Of a stretch of 64,000 nucleotides of DNA, positions 11,542 to 23,349 are shown piece after piece. Both the position numbers and the translations under genes were made by a program. The DNA is from Moniliella sp. 'wahieum' (Eukaryota > Basidiomycota > Moniliellomycetes > Moniliellales > Moniliellaceae): positions 372,001 to 436,000 of the forward strand of contig RSEE01000055.1 in the NCBI GenBank assembly GCA_003971905.1, written 5' to 3'. The notes beneath the pieces were generated by a model. The model had not been told where the DNA came from. It saw only the letters and a list, made by a program, of their open reading frames with translations, and ran no database searches. Every line of letters begins with the position of its first letter. The stretch's first letter is position 1.

Positions 11542-13184
11542 ATGTCTGGAGGCACCACCAACCTGCCCCCCGCTCGCGTCTCGGCGCCCGGCACGTACAC
11601 TGCTGACGACATCGTGCCTGGGTGCAAGGTATTCGTCCAGCGCATCGATCCGGCCAGCAACGAGACGGAGGAGCGCCAAGCGGAGATCCTCGCGTCGCGG
11701 GACAAGCGGCAACTGCGGCTTTCCAAACGCCTTGAGCTGGCTGCTTCCAACCCGGAGGCTGCGGCGCCTCCTAGTCCCTCCAAGGCACACGAGTCACGCG
11801 AATACTACGTCCACTACTGCGAGTTCAACAAGCGTCTCGATGAATGGGTTCCGGGCACCCGCCTGATCCTCACGCGGGAGATGGAGTGGCCCAAACCTCC
11901 TGCGCCCCCTGAGCCGGCCAAGGAACCCAGAGACCGAAAAAAGAAGGTGGCTAGGCCGAGTAAGCCAGAACCTAACTTGCTCAAGCAAGCGGCCACGAAA
12001 GCGGGTCGCGCCGCGAACAGCGCTCCCCGCCCCCTCCTCTCCCGCTACCGAGGGGGAGGGATCGCATGTCGGGGACGAGACGGAGGAGGGAACAGGACAA
12101 GCAGATGGATCCGAGTCTTCCACGCCCGGAACGATGACACCGTTGCCAACTGGCTACTCAAAGGAACAGGAGTTGGAGAAACTGCGGACGAGCGGATCAA
12201 TGACTCAAAAGTCGTCCTCGGAAATTGCCCGGGTCAAGAACTTGAACAAGATCCAAATGGGTCGATTTGAGATGGAGACGTGGTACTTTAGCCCCTATCC
12301 TATCGAGTACGCTTACATTGATACCCTCTACATTTGCGAGATGTGTTTGTCCTACTATCCCTCGATGCTGCAATTCTCGCGCCACCGGGCCAAATGCACT
12401 ATGCTCCATCCTCCCGGCAATGAGATTTACCGCCACGAGGATATTTCCTTTTTTGAGATTGACGGCAAGCGGCAAAAGACATGGTGCCGCAACCTGTGCT
12501 TGCTGTGCAAATGTTTCTTGGACCACAAGGCACTGTACTACGACGTGGATCCGTTCTTGTTTTACATTATGTGCCAACGTGACAGTGCCGGGTGCCGGGT
12601 GATTGGCTTCTTTTCCAAAGAGAAGGAGTCGGCCGAAAACTACAACTTGGCTTGCATCTTGTCCCTGCCGCAGTACCAGCGGTCGGGCTTTGGCCGTCTG
12701 CTGATCGAGTTTAGCTACGAGCTGAGCAAGCGGGAACACAAATTGGGCTCGCCTGAGAAACCTCTGTCCGACCTGGGCTTGCTCAGTTACCGCACCTACT
12801 GGTCCGAGGTGATCGTGGACCTATTGATGAACACGACAGAGGAACTGAGCATTGATGATATTGCTCACAAAACCGCGTTCACTCACGCCGACATTCTGCA
12901 CACGTACGTACCCGTACCCGTACCCGTACCCTTTGCCCCCGTTACGCGTTACCCCTGCTCCAGAAGGCGCCTGACACTGATACTGACCCTTGTCCCATGG
13001 CACCAGGTGCACGGCGCTCAACATGCTCAAGCTTTACCAGGGTCGACACTACCTCGTCCTGTCGGACGCCGTCATTGCTCAGCACGAGAAGCTGGCCAAG
13101 AAGAAACGGAGGCACATCAATCCCGACAAACTGATCTGGAAGCCCCCTGTGTTTACCCGGGACCAACTGCGGTTTGGGTGGTAA
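11542..13184 (+). CDS. ESA1: MYST-family histone acetyltransferase Esa1 (NuA4 catalytic subunit)
   Basis: Esa1/Tip60 acetylates histone H4 and H2A in NuA4 and is normally essential. The N-terminus (residues about 28-115) is a chromo-barrel/Tudor-knot domain ([28 protein letters not shown]). The MYST domain follows, with a C2HC finger ([19 protein letters not shown]), the catalytic cysteine and acetyl-CoA loop ([20 protein letters not shown]), and the catalytic-glutamate region ([11 protein letters not shown]). One intron at 12904-13006 (103 bp) splits HT/CTALNML in phase, and the last exon ends [14 protein letters not shown] at 13184. The frame changes once near 12035, in a C-rich acidic linker between the domains, consistent with a single-base indel; both flanking domains are intact. 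The gene is transcribed away from the glycoprotein gene; ADA2 lies about 8 kb upstream. Confidence 0.95.
12904..13006 (+). other. ESA1 intron with GTACCC repeat
   Basis: GT-AG intron placed by the conserved HTCTALN junction. Its 5' end runs straight into a hexamer repeat: GTACGTA, then four copies of CCCGTA-type units (12904-12931). The donor site thus sits inside the repeat, and a second GT donor 4 bp downstream would shift the frame. Confidence 0.85.
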
Positions 13185-13743
13185 GATGGTCGATGATGCG
13201 CCTCGTACGCCACCGACACGCGTGGGCGACCGGCACGCGTGACTGAGTCACTCCTGTAATCCTATTCTCTTTTGTACATCCTCCCTGCGTCTCTGTACCG
13301 ACTCGTTCCCCTCTATCCATCCCCCCCCTTTGCACCGTGACAGTAACGTGGGGCAAACCAGGGGGTTTGTTGCTGTCGGGGAATCATCGATCAGTCGATC
13401 AGTATTCAATGGTTCTACTACCCGACAGTGGCCCAGGGGGCTGCTGGCAGGTAGCACACGTGTAGGTGCACGTGCCGGGTACTAGAGTCGTGAGATCTGA
13501 GAGCACTGAAAGGGCCTGTGTGCTCGTGGTCACGAGTTGAGGACCGAGGACTGAGTCCCAGAGACGGGCAAAGTAAGCGGGGCCCGTATAGGCCTAAGGC
13601 TAAGGCCTGCCAGCTGAAAGTTCAAAGTGCTCCTCCTCGTCCGCGGACAGCCGCGGCGGGCCGTCTGCCCCCTGCAGCTCCAGTGACTAGTGACTAGTGA
13701 CTACTGACTACTGACTGAGGCTTGAGGCGCGAAGCTTGCCTGG
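13185..13743. other. Intergenic between ESA1 and the Zn2Cys6 gene
   Basis: Short spacer holding the ESA1 3' region and the promoter of the next gene. It contains several short repeats (GATCGATC-type words near 13385, ACTAGT array at 13686) and no gene. Confidence 0.5.
13686..13712. repeat. Heptamer array, ACTAGT + G
   Basis: ACTAGT at 13686 and 13693, then two diverged units (ACTACTG) at 13700 and 13707, all at period 7. It sits about 30 bp upstream of the Zn2Cys6 gene start. Confidence 0.85.
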
Positions 13744-16523
13744 ATGCTCCAGCCCCACCCCCACCACCAATGTGCGCCGCCCGCCAAGAGCAGCCTGGCG
13801 ATGGCCTGCCGCACCCCCGCCTCCCCACCACCCGCCCCGCACTCCGCCTTTCCTCCGCGCCCTCCACCCGCGTCCCCCTCGCTTGCCGCCGCCCTCCCGC
13901 CCCCAGCGCCTGCCTCCCTCGCTGCCCCTCCCCCCCGCCTCCCCTCAGCTCCCGCCCCCCCCGCATGCCCCTGCCGCGCACCCAAACGCACACTAGGCAA
14001 GCGCCGCCGCCCTAAGCGCGACGTGTCGGGTCCCAGCGCCTCCCCTCCCGCTCCTGGCACCCGAGGCCTGGCTCCGCCCGAATCATCCGGCGGAGACGAC
14101 AAGTCTCCCGGCCCCACTTGTGGCCCGTTGCGGCTCCTCGCCTGTAGCAACTGCCGTCGACGAAAGCTCAAGTGCGACAAGAAAACCCCGTGTGGGGCTT
14201 GTGTCAGCCGGAATGAAGCGCGGGAATGTGCGCTGGAAGAAGGCATGATTTTGCCGTATGTATTCCCTTGGAACTTGCCCTTGCCCTCACCCTCCATGGC
14301 CCCTTTGCTTGTTCCGTCTTCGCGACGGTGTGGAACGGCGTGCTGATCTTTCTGTGGCGTGATTACAGTCCCGCAACGGAGCCTTCGCAAGACTCCCTCC
14401 AAGATCGACTAGAGAAACTCGAGTCCCTTTTGCTCAAGATCACAGACAAGGTGATGCACCAACCAGCGGAGCCCCGCCCTCCCGGCCGACTGGAGCTCAA
14501 CGTTCATCTAGGTCTGCCCCTGCGGAACAATCCCAGTGGGTAGGAGACGGAAACGGAAACACACAGGAAACAATACGGCCCCCGGCGAGGAAACTAGCGC
14601 CCAAGCGCAGGCTTTGATCACCCTTATGCGTCCTGATTCTAGCCTGCTGCATCCACCCAGGCCCGATCCAAGATTCTTCGTGAAGCTCTCGATCTCTACC
14701 CAGATGCGGAAGCTGTGCGAACGTGTTGCTCTGTTTATGTACGTTTCCCCTCCCACCATCCTGCACTTTCTCGATGAGCGTTAAGTTGAACTCTGATGGT
14801 GAATTTCTTCGTATGTAGTTCAAAGAAGCCGATGCCATGCTCCCCGTGTCAATGAGACCAAGTTCTGGCGCCAGTTCTCGAAGCACGAGGCGTTCATTCG
14901 CCGTTTCGCAACCACGAAGTGGTGTGGAGCGAAGAGATCCGAGCTGAGACGACCTTTTTTGCATTGGTCTTGGCTGTGGTGGTGGTGGGACTGGTGCACT
15001 CGTTGGATGTACAACTTTACCGCAAGTTTCGAGAGCGGTACGAGACGCCAGTGCCGATTTTTGTCCATATGACTTTTCGCCTCTTGTTTTGTTGGACCAT
15101 AATGAGCGGCCGACGTTGGATAGCATCGCGTTGGCTTGGTCACACACCAAATCTTGCTCCAGTCCCGTACCTCTTGGGCCCCCAACATCTTCACTGCCAT
15201 TATGGCCCAGGATGCATTTTTGATCAGCCTACAGGCCGATCCACCACAGGGCTGTCCCAACGACGTGGCCCTGGACGGATCAGCCTCTGGGCCAACATTG
15301 CTTTGCTGGAATGGTTTAGTTCTATCAAGATGGGCCGTGCCTCGATTATCAACTGCGACGGCTTGATGGCCACGCCTTCGTTCCTCTATTCTCAAAGCAG
15401 CTGGGACCAAGCCAGCATGGATGGACCATGGTCTTATTTGCACAAGTACCGTTTCGAGCTGGGCCGGATCGCCATGGCCTCAATGCGCCGCGATGCGATG
15501 GGGGAGGAAGAGTCGTTTGAGTACACCCTCACCCTCCAAGCGCGGCTGGACAACTTATTTGAGGTGATGCCTTTGCGGCTCAAGGAGGCGCTCGAAGACC
15601 CTTTCAACGAAGGGCGTCGCTTGGTCTCGGTACTAATCATTGCGCGTTCCATGCATGCATGGCTCGAGATGTTTTTACACGACGTCACTATTGCCGCGGC
15701 TGGACCGATCCCAAGTTCAGTATCTCGCGCCAGACGTTTTACCAAGCTGCCTTGTTCTTTATTTCGACGTTTCTCGAGTACTGGAACGACATGGCGCGTC
15801 GGCACCAACTCAGCCCGGCTAGCTTGCACTCCGATACCTGGCCTGACATTGCCCCTGGCCTCTTATTCCGGCTCTCCCCGCTTGCCCGAACCGCATTTAC
15901 GCTCGTGGACCAGGTAGAACGCCACATGGGCCTCGCGCGTGCTTACCCGCACATGGTATCTGACCAAGAACGTGCTGAACACCCTAAACTTCTCCACTTG
16001 ACCAACCAGATGAACCAGTTGCGACAACAGTTCCCCCCCTCTTCTCCTTTGCTGATAAGGACGATTCCGACACGATGGTTCCTATTATCCCTCCATTGCT
16101 TCTTTGCCCACTGTGCAACTGGATAACGACCCAGGCACAGATAACGCCTCCACTCACCCAATACAGTCTGTTGATCCGTCCGTCAACACCACCTTGTTCC
16201 CCGGTGCGCCTAGCGCTAGCATCAGTGCGGCTGGTGCGCCAGCTGGGCCGGCTGGTACGACGACAAGTGCGACTAGTACGCCGGCTGCTGCGACGACAAG
16301 TGCGCCTAGTGCGCCTAGTGCGACTAATGCGACGGCTGGTGCGACGACAAGTGCGACTAATGCGACGGCTGGTGCAACGCCTATCGCTCCACTGGACTTG
16401 GAGACGTTGTTGCAAGTGCCAGTGCTGCAGCCCATGTTTGGCAATGGCGGTCCGTACGACGATAACACTCGGTTGTCCATGTCGTTTGAAGATTTGCTAC
16501 TTGCCTTTAATCCGATCATCTGA
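13744..16523 (+). CDS. Zn2Cys6 fungal-type transcription factor
   Basis: Nuclear DNA-binding regulator; targets unknown. After a Pro/Ala-rich N-terminus (about 130 residues) the binuclear zinc cluster reads LACSNCRRRKLKCDKKTPC and GACVSR, with six cysteines in the usual spacing. Intron 1 (14256-14368, 113 bp) joins to a short coiled coil (SLQDRLEKLESLLLKI), the usual linker/dimerisation element. A likely second intron ends near 14819. The middle region (about 15280-15640) resembles the fungal-specific transcription factor domain (LWANIALLEWFSSIKMG, then RLDNLFEVMPLRLKEAL). A further frame carries a helical block (FYQAALFFISTFLEYWNDMA). The C-terminus holds an Ala/Thr-rich repeat (TSATNATAGA, about 16300-16380) and ends SFEDLLLAFNPII, a possible activation segment. 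The frame changes several times between 14500 and 16100. The start is the first ATG in frame with the zinc cluster and is uncertain. Confidence 0.85.
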
Positions 16524-17092
16524 CCTTGGCCCACTGTGGGTCCCAGAGTCCACTTGCAAGTTGCCCACACGCCTGTCGTGCAGATGGGGATGGGCCTGGG
16601 CCTGGGCCTGGGCATGGGCATAGGGATCGGAGTCCCTTTGTTCCTAGTTTGTCATGTTGGGTCTCGCAGTTCTTTTTGTTGCGGAAGCGCCGTATCCAAT
16701 CCACTTCTCCTTCACGATCGAAACGTTCCATTGAGCAGCGCCGCTCTTAACTGGGAGAATAGTAAAAGGGCCAGCAGGCTGGACGGTTGGATAAGAAAGA
16801 AGAAGGGAGGGGGAGAGCGTTCCGTATATGCGTTCTGGACCTATTTTGGTTGGGTTGGTCGGGGGGAGGAGATAGTGCAGCTACCGTGTTTACGTAGTCT
16901 TTGTGTAGAGACGAGAAATGGAGAAGCGGGTATATTGGTACACTGAATACAGGTTGTGTAGGGGGCCGCAGAGAGCTGGAAGGATGCTTGGTTGTAGAAA
17001 GAGCAAGATAGAGAGGGTTGGAGAGTGGTAGTGTGCGCACAGGGTGTGATGCGTATTACATAGGGGGGGTTGGGCATCAGTAGTTGAACCCT
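16524..17092. other. Spacer between convergent transcription factor genes
   Basis: Contains a short GGGCCT/GGGCAT hexamer repeat (16588-16620) and then ordinary DNA. It holds the 3' ends of both flanking genes. No gene recognised. Confidence 0.5.
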
Positions 17093-18167
17093 TCACGTAA
17101 GTGCGAAGGGCGGGTCATCATGCTCAAGGGGGGGCAACCCCACAGAGTTACATGGACCGGGATCCAAAGGTAGAAGAGGAAGGGCATCCGTGAACAAGGG
17201 TTCAGTGGGAGGGAAGGTAGAGGGCGGGGAAGTATCCAAGGGAAAAGGAGGCGAGGAGGTAGGAAACTGATACGAAGGCAGTGGGTTCGGCGGACTCAAC
17301 TGATTCTGCGCCATGACGAGGGTGAGGGAATGGTGCAGTTGGTGAATAACGCGCCATAGTTGGGTACGTTCCGATTGGGCGGCTGTCACCGCATGCTGTA
17401 GTGCGCTCAGTTGCGATTCTAAGTGCGCATACGAGGCGTGGTGCGCGTCAGTCTGCACCGCGGCACGCGTCGCCTCCCACCGAACTGGTTCCGAGTCGAG
17501 GGTACGACGACGGATGATGGTATCCAACAAGTCGGTCCTTCCCCGACGAAAGTGTGGGTGACTGAATTCCCATAGTTGGGGCTGCCCAGCAGCTTTGGAG
17601 GAACGAAGGGGCTTGTTCATCTTGTAAAACCCGTACCTGCACAGCACATTGGTCAGCTCCATCGTTTCTTCCACCACTGTCTATCCTTTCCACCATATGC
17701 CTCCAAAACCACCACAGGAAGAGGGGGGACGCGTACATATTGAGCTGGCGGACAAAGGAGCTAAAGTTATTGTGGTTGAAGTGTTGGCCAAGCACGTTGG
17801 TCGTAAACGCTTCCACGTCGGAAATGATGACACTGGTCCCACTGGCGTTCCAAGCCAGGTGGCTGGCCGGGTCAGCCTCGGCGTCCTGGACCATCTTGTA
17901 CAGTTTGTACACAAACCTTGACTTGCGATCCTTTTCCCGGTAATCCATCAAGCCCTCTGGGACTGCTTGGGGCAGAGGCACGGCTGGAGCAGGGAGTGGG
18001 ACCTCACTGCTTGTCCTGGGTACAGGAAGGGATGGGGGGGCCGGGGAGCAGGCAAGGAGCTGGCTGGGGGGAGGCCGCGGGGGGCGCGGGTGGGTTGTAA
18101 CGTGGCAAAGCAGGAGTAGGCTGATGCTTGGTCCTGTCCACGAAGAGACGGCTGTGGGGGAGAGCAC
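17093..18167 (-). CDS. HSF-domain transcription factor
   Basis: Heat-shock-factor-type DNA-binding protein of the fungal Hsf/Sfl1/Skn7 group. The domain begins KSRFVYKLYKMVQDAE, continues LAWNASGTSVIISD and FTTNVLGQHFNHNNFSSFVR, and reaches QLNM. There an intron (17637-17736, 100 bp) interrupts it; the join restores NMYGFYKMNKPLR exactly as expected for the family, followed by LWEFSHPHFRRGR. A coiled coil follows (LESQLSALQHAVTAAQSERTQ), as in oligomerising HSFs. The C-terminal part is Pro-rich. The start shown is the first ATG of the domain's frame; Ser/Pro-rich frames with ATGs extend up to 18587, so the true N-terminus may be longer or lie across an intron or indel. Within the domain the frame is continuous apart from the intron. 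Confidence 0.88.
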
Positions 18168-20970
18168 GAGAGGGACAAGTTGGGGTCACTGGTGCAGAGT
18201 TCGGCGCTTGACGTGACCGTGTGTGGAAGAAGGTCATAGGAGCTGGGAGTGTGCTGAACCGGCGGCCAGACGGCCGGGGGGCAGGGGGAAGGAGTCCCGG
18301 AAGAGACCGGAGGTGAGGGGTGGGCTGGGGGCGAGTGGGAGAGGGGCGCGTGGGGGCTGGTTGTCAGAGATGGGAGTGTGCATGATCGATGTTGGTGGTT
18401 GGGAGAAGAGCAGGGGGTTGGAGGCAGGGGGCGAAGGGTACTGTCGGGCCAAGGCGAGGCGCGTCTGGTTGATATTTAGTGCATTTGCACGGCCCTTCTC
18501 CAACACTCTTTCTGAGAGGCTATAGGATGCGGACAGAGGCGGGGCATATAATGGTTGCACGTTGCGCAGCCTGCCGTGGGGTAGCAAGGGGCGAAAGGGC
18601 CCCTATGTATGTGCCAGCATCATCACTAATATGATCGAAGTACAAACACACAGCCTACTACGTACGAACCGAGGTGAAGAGTGATGCAAGTGATGCAACC
18701 CCGTGAAGTTGCAAAACGGTGCAAGTAGACGCAGCACGCGCGAGTACCTGAGTACTACTGAGCTCCAGTACCCTCCCAGCACTCAGTCTGAGTACTCAGT
18801 GAGTGTCCACAGTGGTGACATACCTGTGACATCGATCATCCTGATCCACCACATCCGGATCTTGAGGCGACGCCGAGGCGGGGCCGAGGCGGAGCAGAGC
18901 GTCCAAACAGAGACTCCCAAAAGGCAGAACCGCCCAGAGCCGACCAACACGAGCGGTACAACAGCGACATGTGTGGGACATCATATACAATTCCGTCGGT
19001 CCTCGCATCACAGTATTTTGCACCTAGTACGCCCCTTCCAAGCTTTTCTCCGCTTCCCGCTTCCATGTACCACCAACCGCTGCTCTGTGTGCTTTTGCAG
19101 TCTCTCCAAAGTTCCCCATCGATCCCCATAATCGTGCATCGGCCCATCCTCGACATCGATCATCGGAGTCTCCTGAATCTGCTATGCATCACACATGCCC
19201 GCGACGACCGGCTACTTTTCGGGGCCTGGCGGTCGGCGGCACTCTTGTGCTCAATACGTGCCTCAGCTGAGGCCTCAGCCTGAGGCCTCAACGTCTCAAC
19301 CACAACACACTTGTAACTCTCATCGGCACCTTCAACGTCAAAAGCATTACATATACCCTGGAAATGCGCCGCAATTCAGCGGGATTAGGCGATTAGGAGA
19401 GTAGCAACATAGCTACTAGTACCACCTAAAATTTCCTAAAAGCCCGACAACAAGTCACTATAGTGACTTGCCCTCTTGTGCCTCTACCCTTCTGCTTATT
19501 GCAACCCTCGACAACTCCGCACTTGCCCAAGTCCCTTGGTCTGAGATCTGAGTCTTGAGAATTCCTCAATCGCTCATCGCCTCAGGCCCTCAGATCTATG
19601 AGAGCCGCTGAGCGCGAGCGGGCGAAGGCCAGCGGCGCGACCACCAATAACACATGCAACGCCGAGCTTGGCACAAGCCCCTCGGTCTGGGATATGTCAG
19701 GGATGTCGACGAGGGATGTCGATACGTCTGGATGAGCGCGCAGCTGCGCGCTACGCGCGAGCGCGAGCGCGAGCACCAGCTTGTGCAACTTGGAGCTTGG
19801 CACAAACCCTCTCTGACGTGGTGTCCAGCGTGGCGCCCCAGCCTCCATCATGCATCGTACATCATGCATCGCTAGTCACACCGAGCACCGACCCCCGAGC
19901 ACCGATCAACACCGAGCACCGACCACCGACCGCCGGTATGTAGTAAGACCTAAGGCTCAAGGCCCAGGGGAGGACCAAACGAAACGCAGACACCATCCAG
20001 CATCGGGCCCCTTTCTCAGCTAGTCTGCTACAGCTCCAGTGAGTACTGAGTTAGCCCGGGGCTACGGGGGGCAGGGGAGGAGAAAGAGGCTCAATACATA
20101 GTGCGCCCCATGTGTCATGTCTGGGATATGGTGCATGGCGTCTGTGACATGTGACATGCCACATGCGACTTTGAATGGATGGGACATGGGACATGGGATT
20201 GTCTGATGAGTTCGATCAATCATAGTGACCCTCTCGATCAGATCACCGATCACCAAGCATATCTCAGATCTGACCTCAGACTACAGAGATTCATATGTTC
20301 TCGTTCAAGTTCAGCGGTGTACACTGGCCTGCGGCCTGAGGAGACACGTTTTCTGGACCAGGTGTGCAAAACAGGTTAAAAAAGCCCCAAAGTAGCCGCG
20401 CCACATGCACAATACTCCGCGTACACTTACGTACCATCGGAGCCGCGCTGGGCCGCGCTAGGCTGCGCTGCGCCTCTTTTGCGCATCAAGCTTCAAAAGC
20501 TTCAAGCTTCAAGCTGGCTCGTTTCCTTAACCTGATCTCAGACCCCGCGAAACGCCCCACTCGACTCCACACTTATCAAGGTCACTAGGTCACTCGAGGT
20601 GGTGACATGGTGACCAAGTCGGGTTAGGCCTTAGGCCTTAGGCCTTAGGCATTCGTACCCTTAGTAGGGTCAGTTGGCTTGCCTCCTGTTGCTTTTGGTC
20701 TGTGCTCCAACACGCCACAACTGTGGAAAAATTGACTCCACCGGGCCACCGTCGGCACCACTTTTTTTTTCAGATCTCAGACTGAGATCTCACCGGTCAC
20801 CGGTCTCAGATCTCACCCCAGCCTGTCAAATTAAGAAGGGGGTGTGGACCATCACATGTCACACAGCCACGGCATCACTTTTACTGGGTATCATATAATT
20901 ATACCAAGCACGTTCGCTCCCGACACCATGTCCGCCTCGGATTTTCTGGATTCTCGACAACCATAGGTTT
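18168..20970. other. Gene-poor intergenic region
   Basis: The first 420 bp may belong to the HSF gene's N-terminus or promoter. The remainder carries scattered short palindromic words (AGGCCT, ATGCAT, ACATGT, AGATCT, ACCGGT) and no frame with a recognisable domain. Confidence 0.4.
20626..20650. repeat. Heptamer array, AGGCCT + T
   Basis: AGGCCT at 20626, 20633 and 20640 with T as spacer, plus a partial fourth copy at 20647; period exactly 7. Confidence 0.92.
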
Positions 20971-21075
20971 GAAGATGAAGAGGAGGCAGCTAAGTGGAGA
21001 CGAGAGGATGGCTGTATTGAATCAAATGGCCGGAAAGGGTCAGGAGTTGGACAGGACGAGAAGGGAAAGTGGGGA
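20971..21075 (+). repeat. Dispersed repeat, copy 3 (partial)
   Basis: Short diverged match to copies 1 and 2. The shared core spans about 21008-21060 (ATTGAATCAAATGGCC, then CAGGAGTTGGACAGG), where copy 2 on the minus strand has the equivalent blocks. It lies in opposite orientation to copy 2, under 1 kb away. Confidence 0.5.
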
Positions 21076-21839
21076 AAAGGATCGCCACTGATCGAGGATG
21101 CTGACTGTTCGCTGTCCCTTTTTTGGTAACCCCCTCCTAAGCCCTATCGCACTAGCATGGCTGTTGACAGCACGAAGCAGACGAAGCAAGCGAAGGCTGC
21201 GAAGGCACTAAGAATATCATCCGATAGCACTTCCTCGTAATGCATAACGCAGAACACTTGGTAGCATATACCAGTTTTGAAGAAGATAGGACAATCATTT
21301 TTTCTAGTTGTGGTACAAATCACATATTGGGTTACCGAACCCTGACAGCGTTGGCAGCAGTAGGTCCACAAGCGTGCAAACCCGACCTTGAGCAACGCCT
21401 GTTGTTGTTTGTCGAGGCGCTTCGCACCGAGATTGCATCTGTCACGGGCTGCGGCGGACTCGAGATGGTCCGACCGAAGCTAAGGCCCGCCTGCTCCGCA
21501 CATGCCCAGTAGAGCGTGCTCCGCAGGCCAACTAAGTGCGATGATGGTTGGCTAAATTAAGTATCATGGCCGAAGGGCCATGCTCCGCGCGGCAATAGTC
21601 GCCTCCCGCCCAAGTCCAACAAGTCGGCCGGCCTAAATAAGGCCACCGAGCTTCCAGTGCCGTGGCGACGTCTGTCGCCCCGTCCCCGTTTCCTTTTCCT
21701 TTCTCGGTCGCGCCTGCGGCGACCACCCCGCTTTTGACATGTCTTCCTTTCTACACCCCCTCTTGTATCCGTTTCCCTTTTGATCCTGCCTGTACCCCTG
21801 GTTGATGGGGATCTTTTCCCCCACCTTCCATTCTCGTCA
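21076..21839. other. Intergenic between two opposed repeat copies
   Basis: Contains a short minus-strand frame (21144-21395) rich in cysteine that I do not recognise. An inverted motif around 21558-21583 has GGCC words on both sides of GAAG. No gene called. Confidence 0.3.
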
Positions 21840-22168
21840 TCTCTCGTCCCCATTCTCGTCATCTCTCGTCCCCATTCTCGTCATCTCTCGTCCTTTCCCG
21901 CCTATCCGGTCCGACTCCTGCCCGTTTTCCAGCCAATTGATCCAGTACAGGCAGCTCCTCTTGTTAGCGTCCGACATCTCCTCCGACCTCGTCCTCCAGC
22001 CATTCGTCAGTCCAGTCGCGCGAGCCCTCCTCTGGCTGCGTCGATTTCCAGTCTCAGTTGAGGCAGTGTTTGTCGGCCGCTGTCTCCTCCTCCCCTCCCT
22101 AAGTCCCGGAGGCTTCAGACACGTTACTATGGCCCAAGCCGGTGCAGACGCAGCCTTGCCACACGTGC
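21840..22168 (-). repeat. Dispersed repeat, copy 2
   Basis: Reverse-strand copy of the element seen at 4925-5305; the shared blocks occur in the same order. At its far end (about 21829-21890) a 21-bp unit containing CTCGTCATCTCTCGTC is repeated three times in tandem, which is not seen in copy 1. Purine-rich sequence with basic, Arg/Lys-rich frames continues towards 21640. Old and degraded; class not determined, possibly a retroelement fossil. Confidence 0.55.
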
Positions 22169-23349
22169 AGCGGCCCCACCAAAGGCCTCTCCTCGTCCCT
22201 AGCACCGCTCGGATACACCAGCCAGCCCAAGCCCGAAGCTACCGTGAGTCGACCTACCGTCGCCTAAGGGAATGTACCCCAAAACCCCAGGGCGGGCCCC
22301 CTAGCGGCGCCCGCCGGTGACACGATCAGTGGGACATATATAACAGGGAACTGGCCTTGGGAGTTGGGGGCAAAAGGCGTTGCGGCTATTCCCGATACTC
22401 CCCCGTTTTGATGGTGAACGTCATCAGTGCGCCGACGCTTGACGTCGCTTTAATGCAATGTCACACGGTACTAATGACGCACGGTATGTCGCCCGTCAAG
22501 AGGGAGCACGCATACGAACCAAGGATGGTCTCAAAGGTGTGCATTAGAGGTTTTGGACAGTGGGTTGCCGGAGTAGTAGTATGCCGATGGGTATGCTGTG
22601 GTCCACAGGACGTAGAGTGTGGGCCACAGACTGTTCATACCCGGGTGCACCTGGGGGAACGACGGATAGAAGGGAGGGGGGGGAGGTTAGGGGGGTCAGC
22701 AGGAGGGTCGCACGTCATACCTTTAGCTTCTTTAATGATCAGGTAGGGTACGTGGAAGGCCAAGGAAGGCGCGGATCCAGGATCACGTTTGCGCATTCGT
22801 TGTGGCAGCTTCACACGGGCCTGTTTGGCAGGGCGTAGTTAGTCTTGGCCAATGCCTTGGAGATGATCAAAAGGGATAGATCAATCTTCTTGTTTTACAA
22901 AAGAGGTCCACCGACCGAGATGACATGTTTGACATACGCTTCTCCGCCGTTCCCACGTCCCAGTTCATAAGCATTTCCCGTCAACCAATCTCGATGGCAA
23001 TCTCCTTGAATTTGGGACCCTTCTTGTCGTGCATTTCAGGGCGGGTTCAGTACAGCCCCGCATAGCGGGTTTCTTGTTGATCACAAGAGGAAGGGGAAAT
23101 ATCCCTTTGAGAACTCGAGCTTGAAGATACTGATAAACGTCTTGCTCACCCGCTGCTCAGTCGCTTGTTCAGTCGGCGCCGATGCGAATCGCCGCCGCAA
23201 AAGGCCGGCACACCAAAAATTTAACCCGCACGGCCAAGTTGGGATCACTATAACTTACCTCGGCATCGTGCTCGCAGCCCTTGGCAATGGTGTATTAATC
23301 GCGCTTCAATCACTCCTTCCTGCTTGGTCGCGTGGATCCTTTGGACCAC
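22169..23349. other. Unassigned region with exon-like fragments on the minus strand
   Basis: Between about 23130 and 22740 the minus strand gives short stretches that read like protein (for example FKEIAIEIG and YLIIKEAK) in different frames. A plausible GT-AG pair follows near 22735-22645. I cannot assign a family and cannot connect the pieces into a gene. It may be a decayed or indel-damaged gene, or chance. Confidence 0.2.

Noticed and set aside
20620-20650. Possible telomere-like repeat (TTAGGCC)
   Set aside because: Only three to four units and palindromic (AGGCCT plus T); it fits the general heptamer pattern of the window instead.
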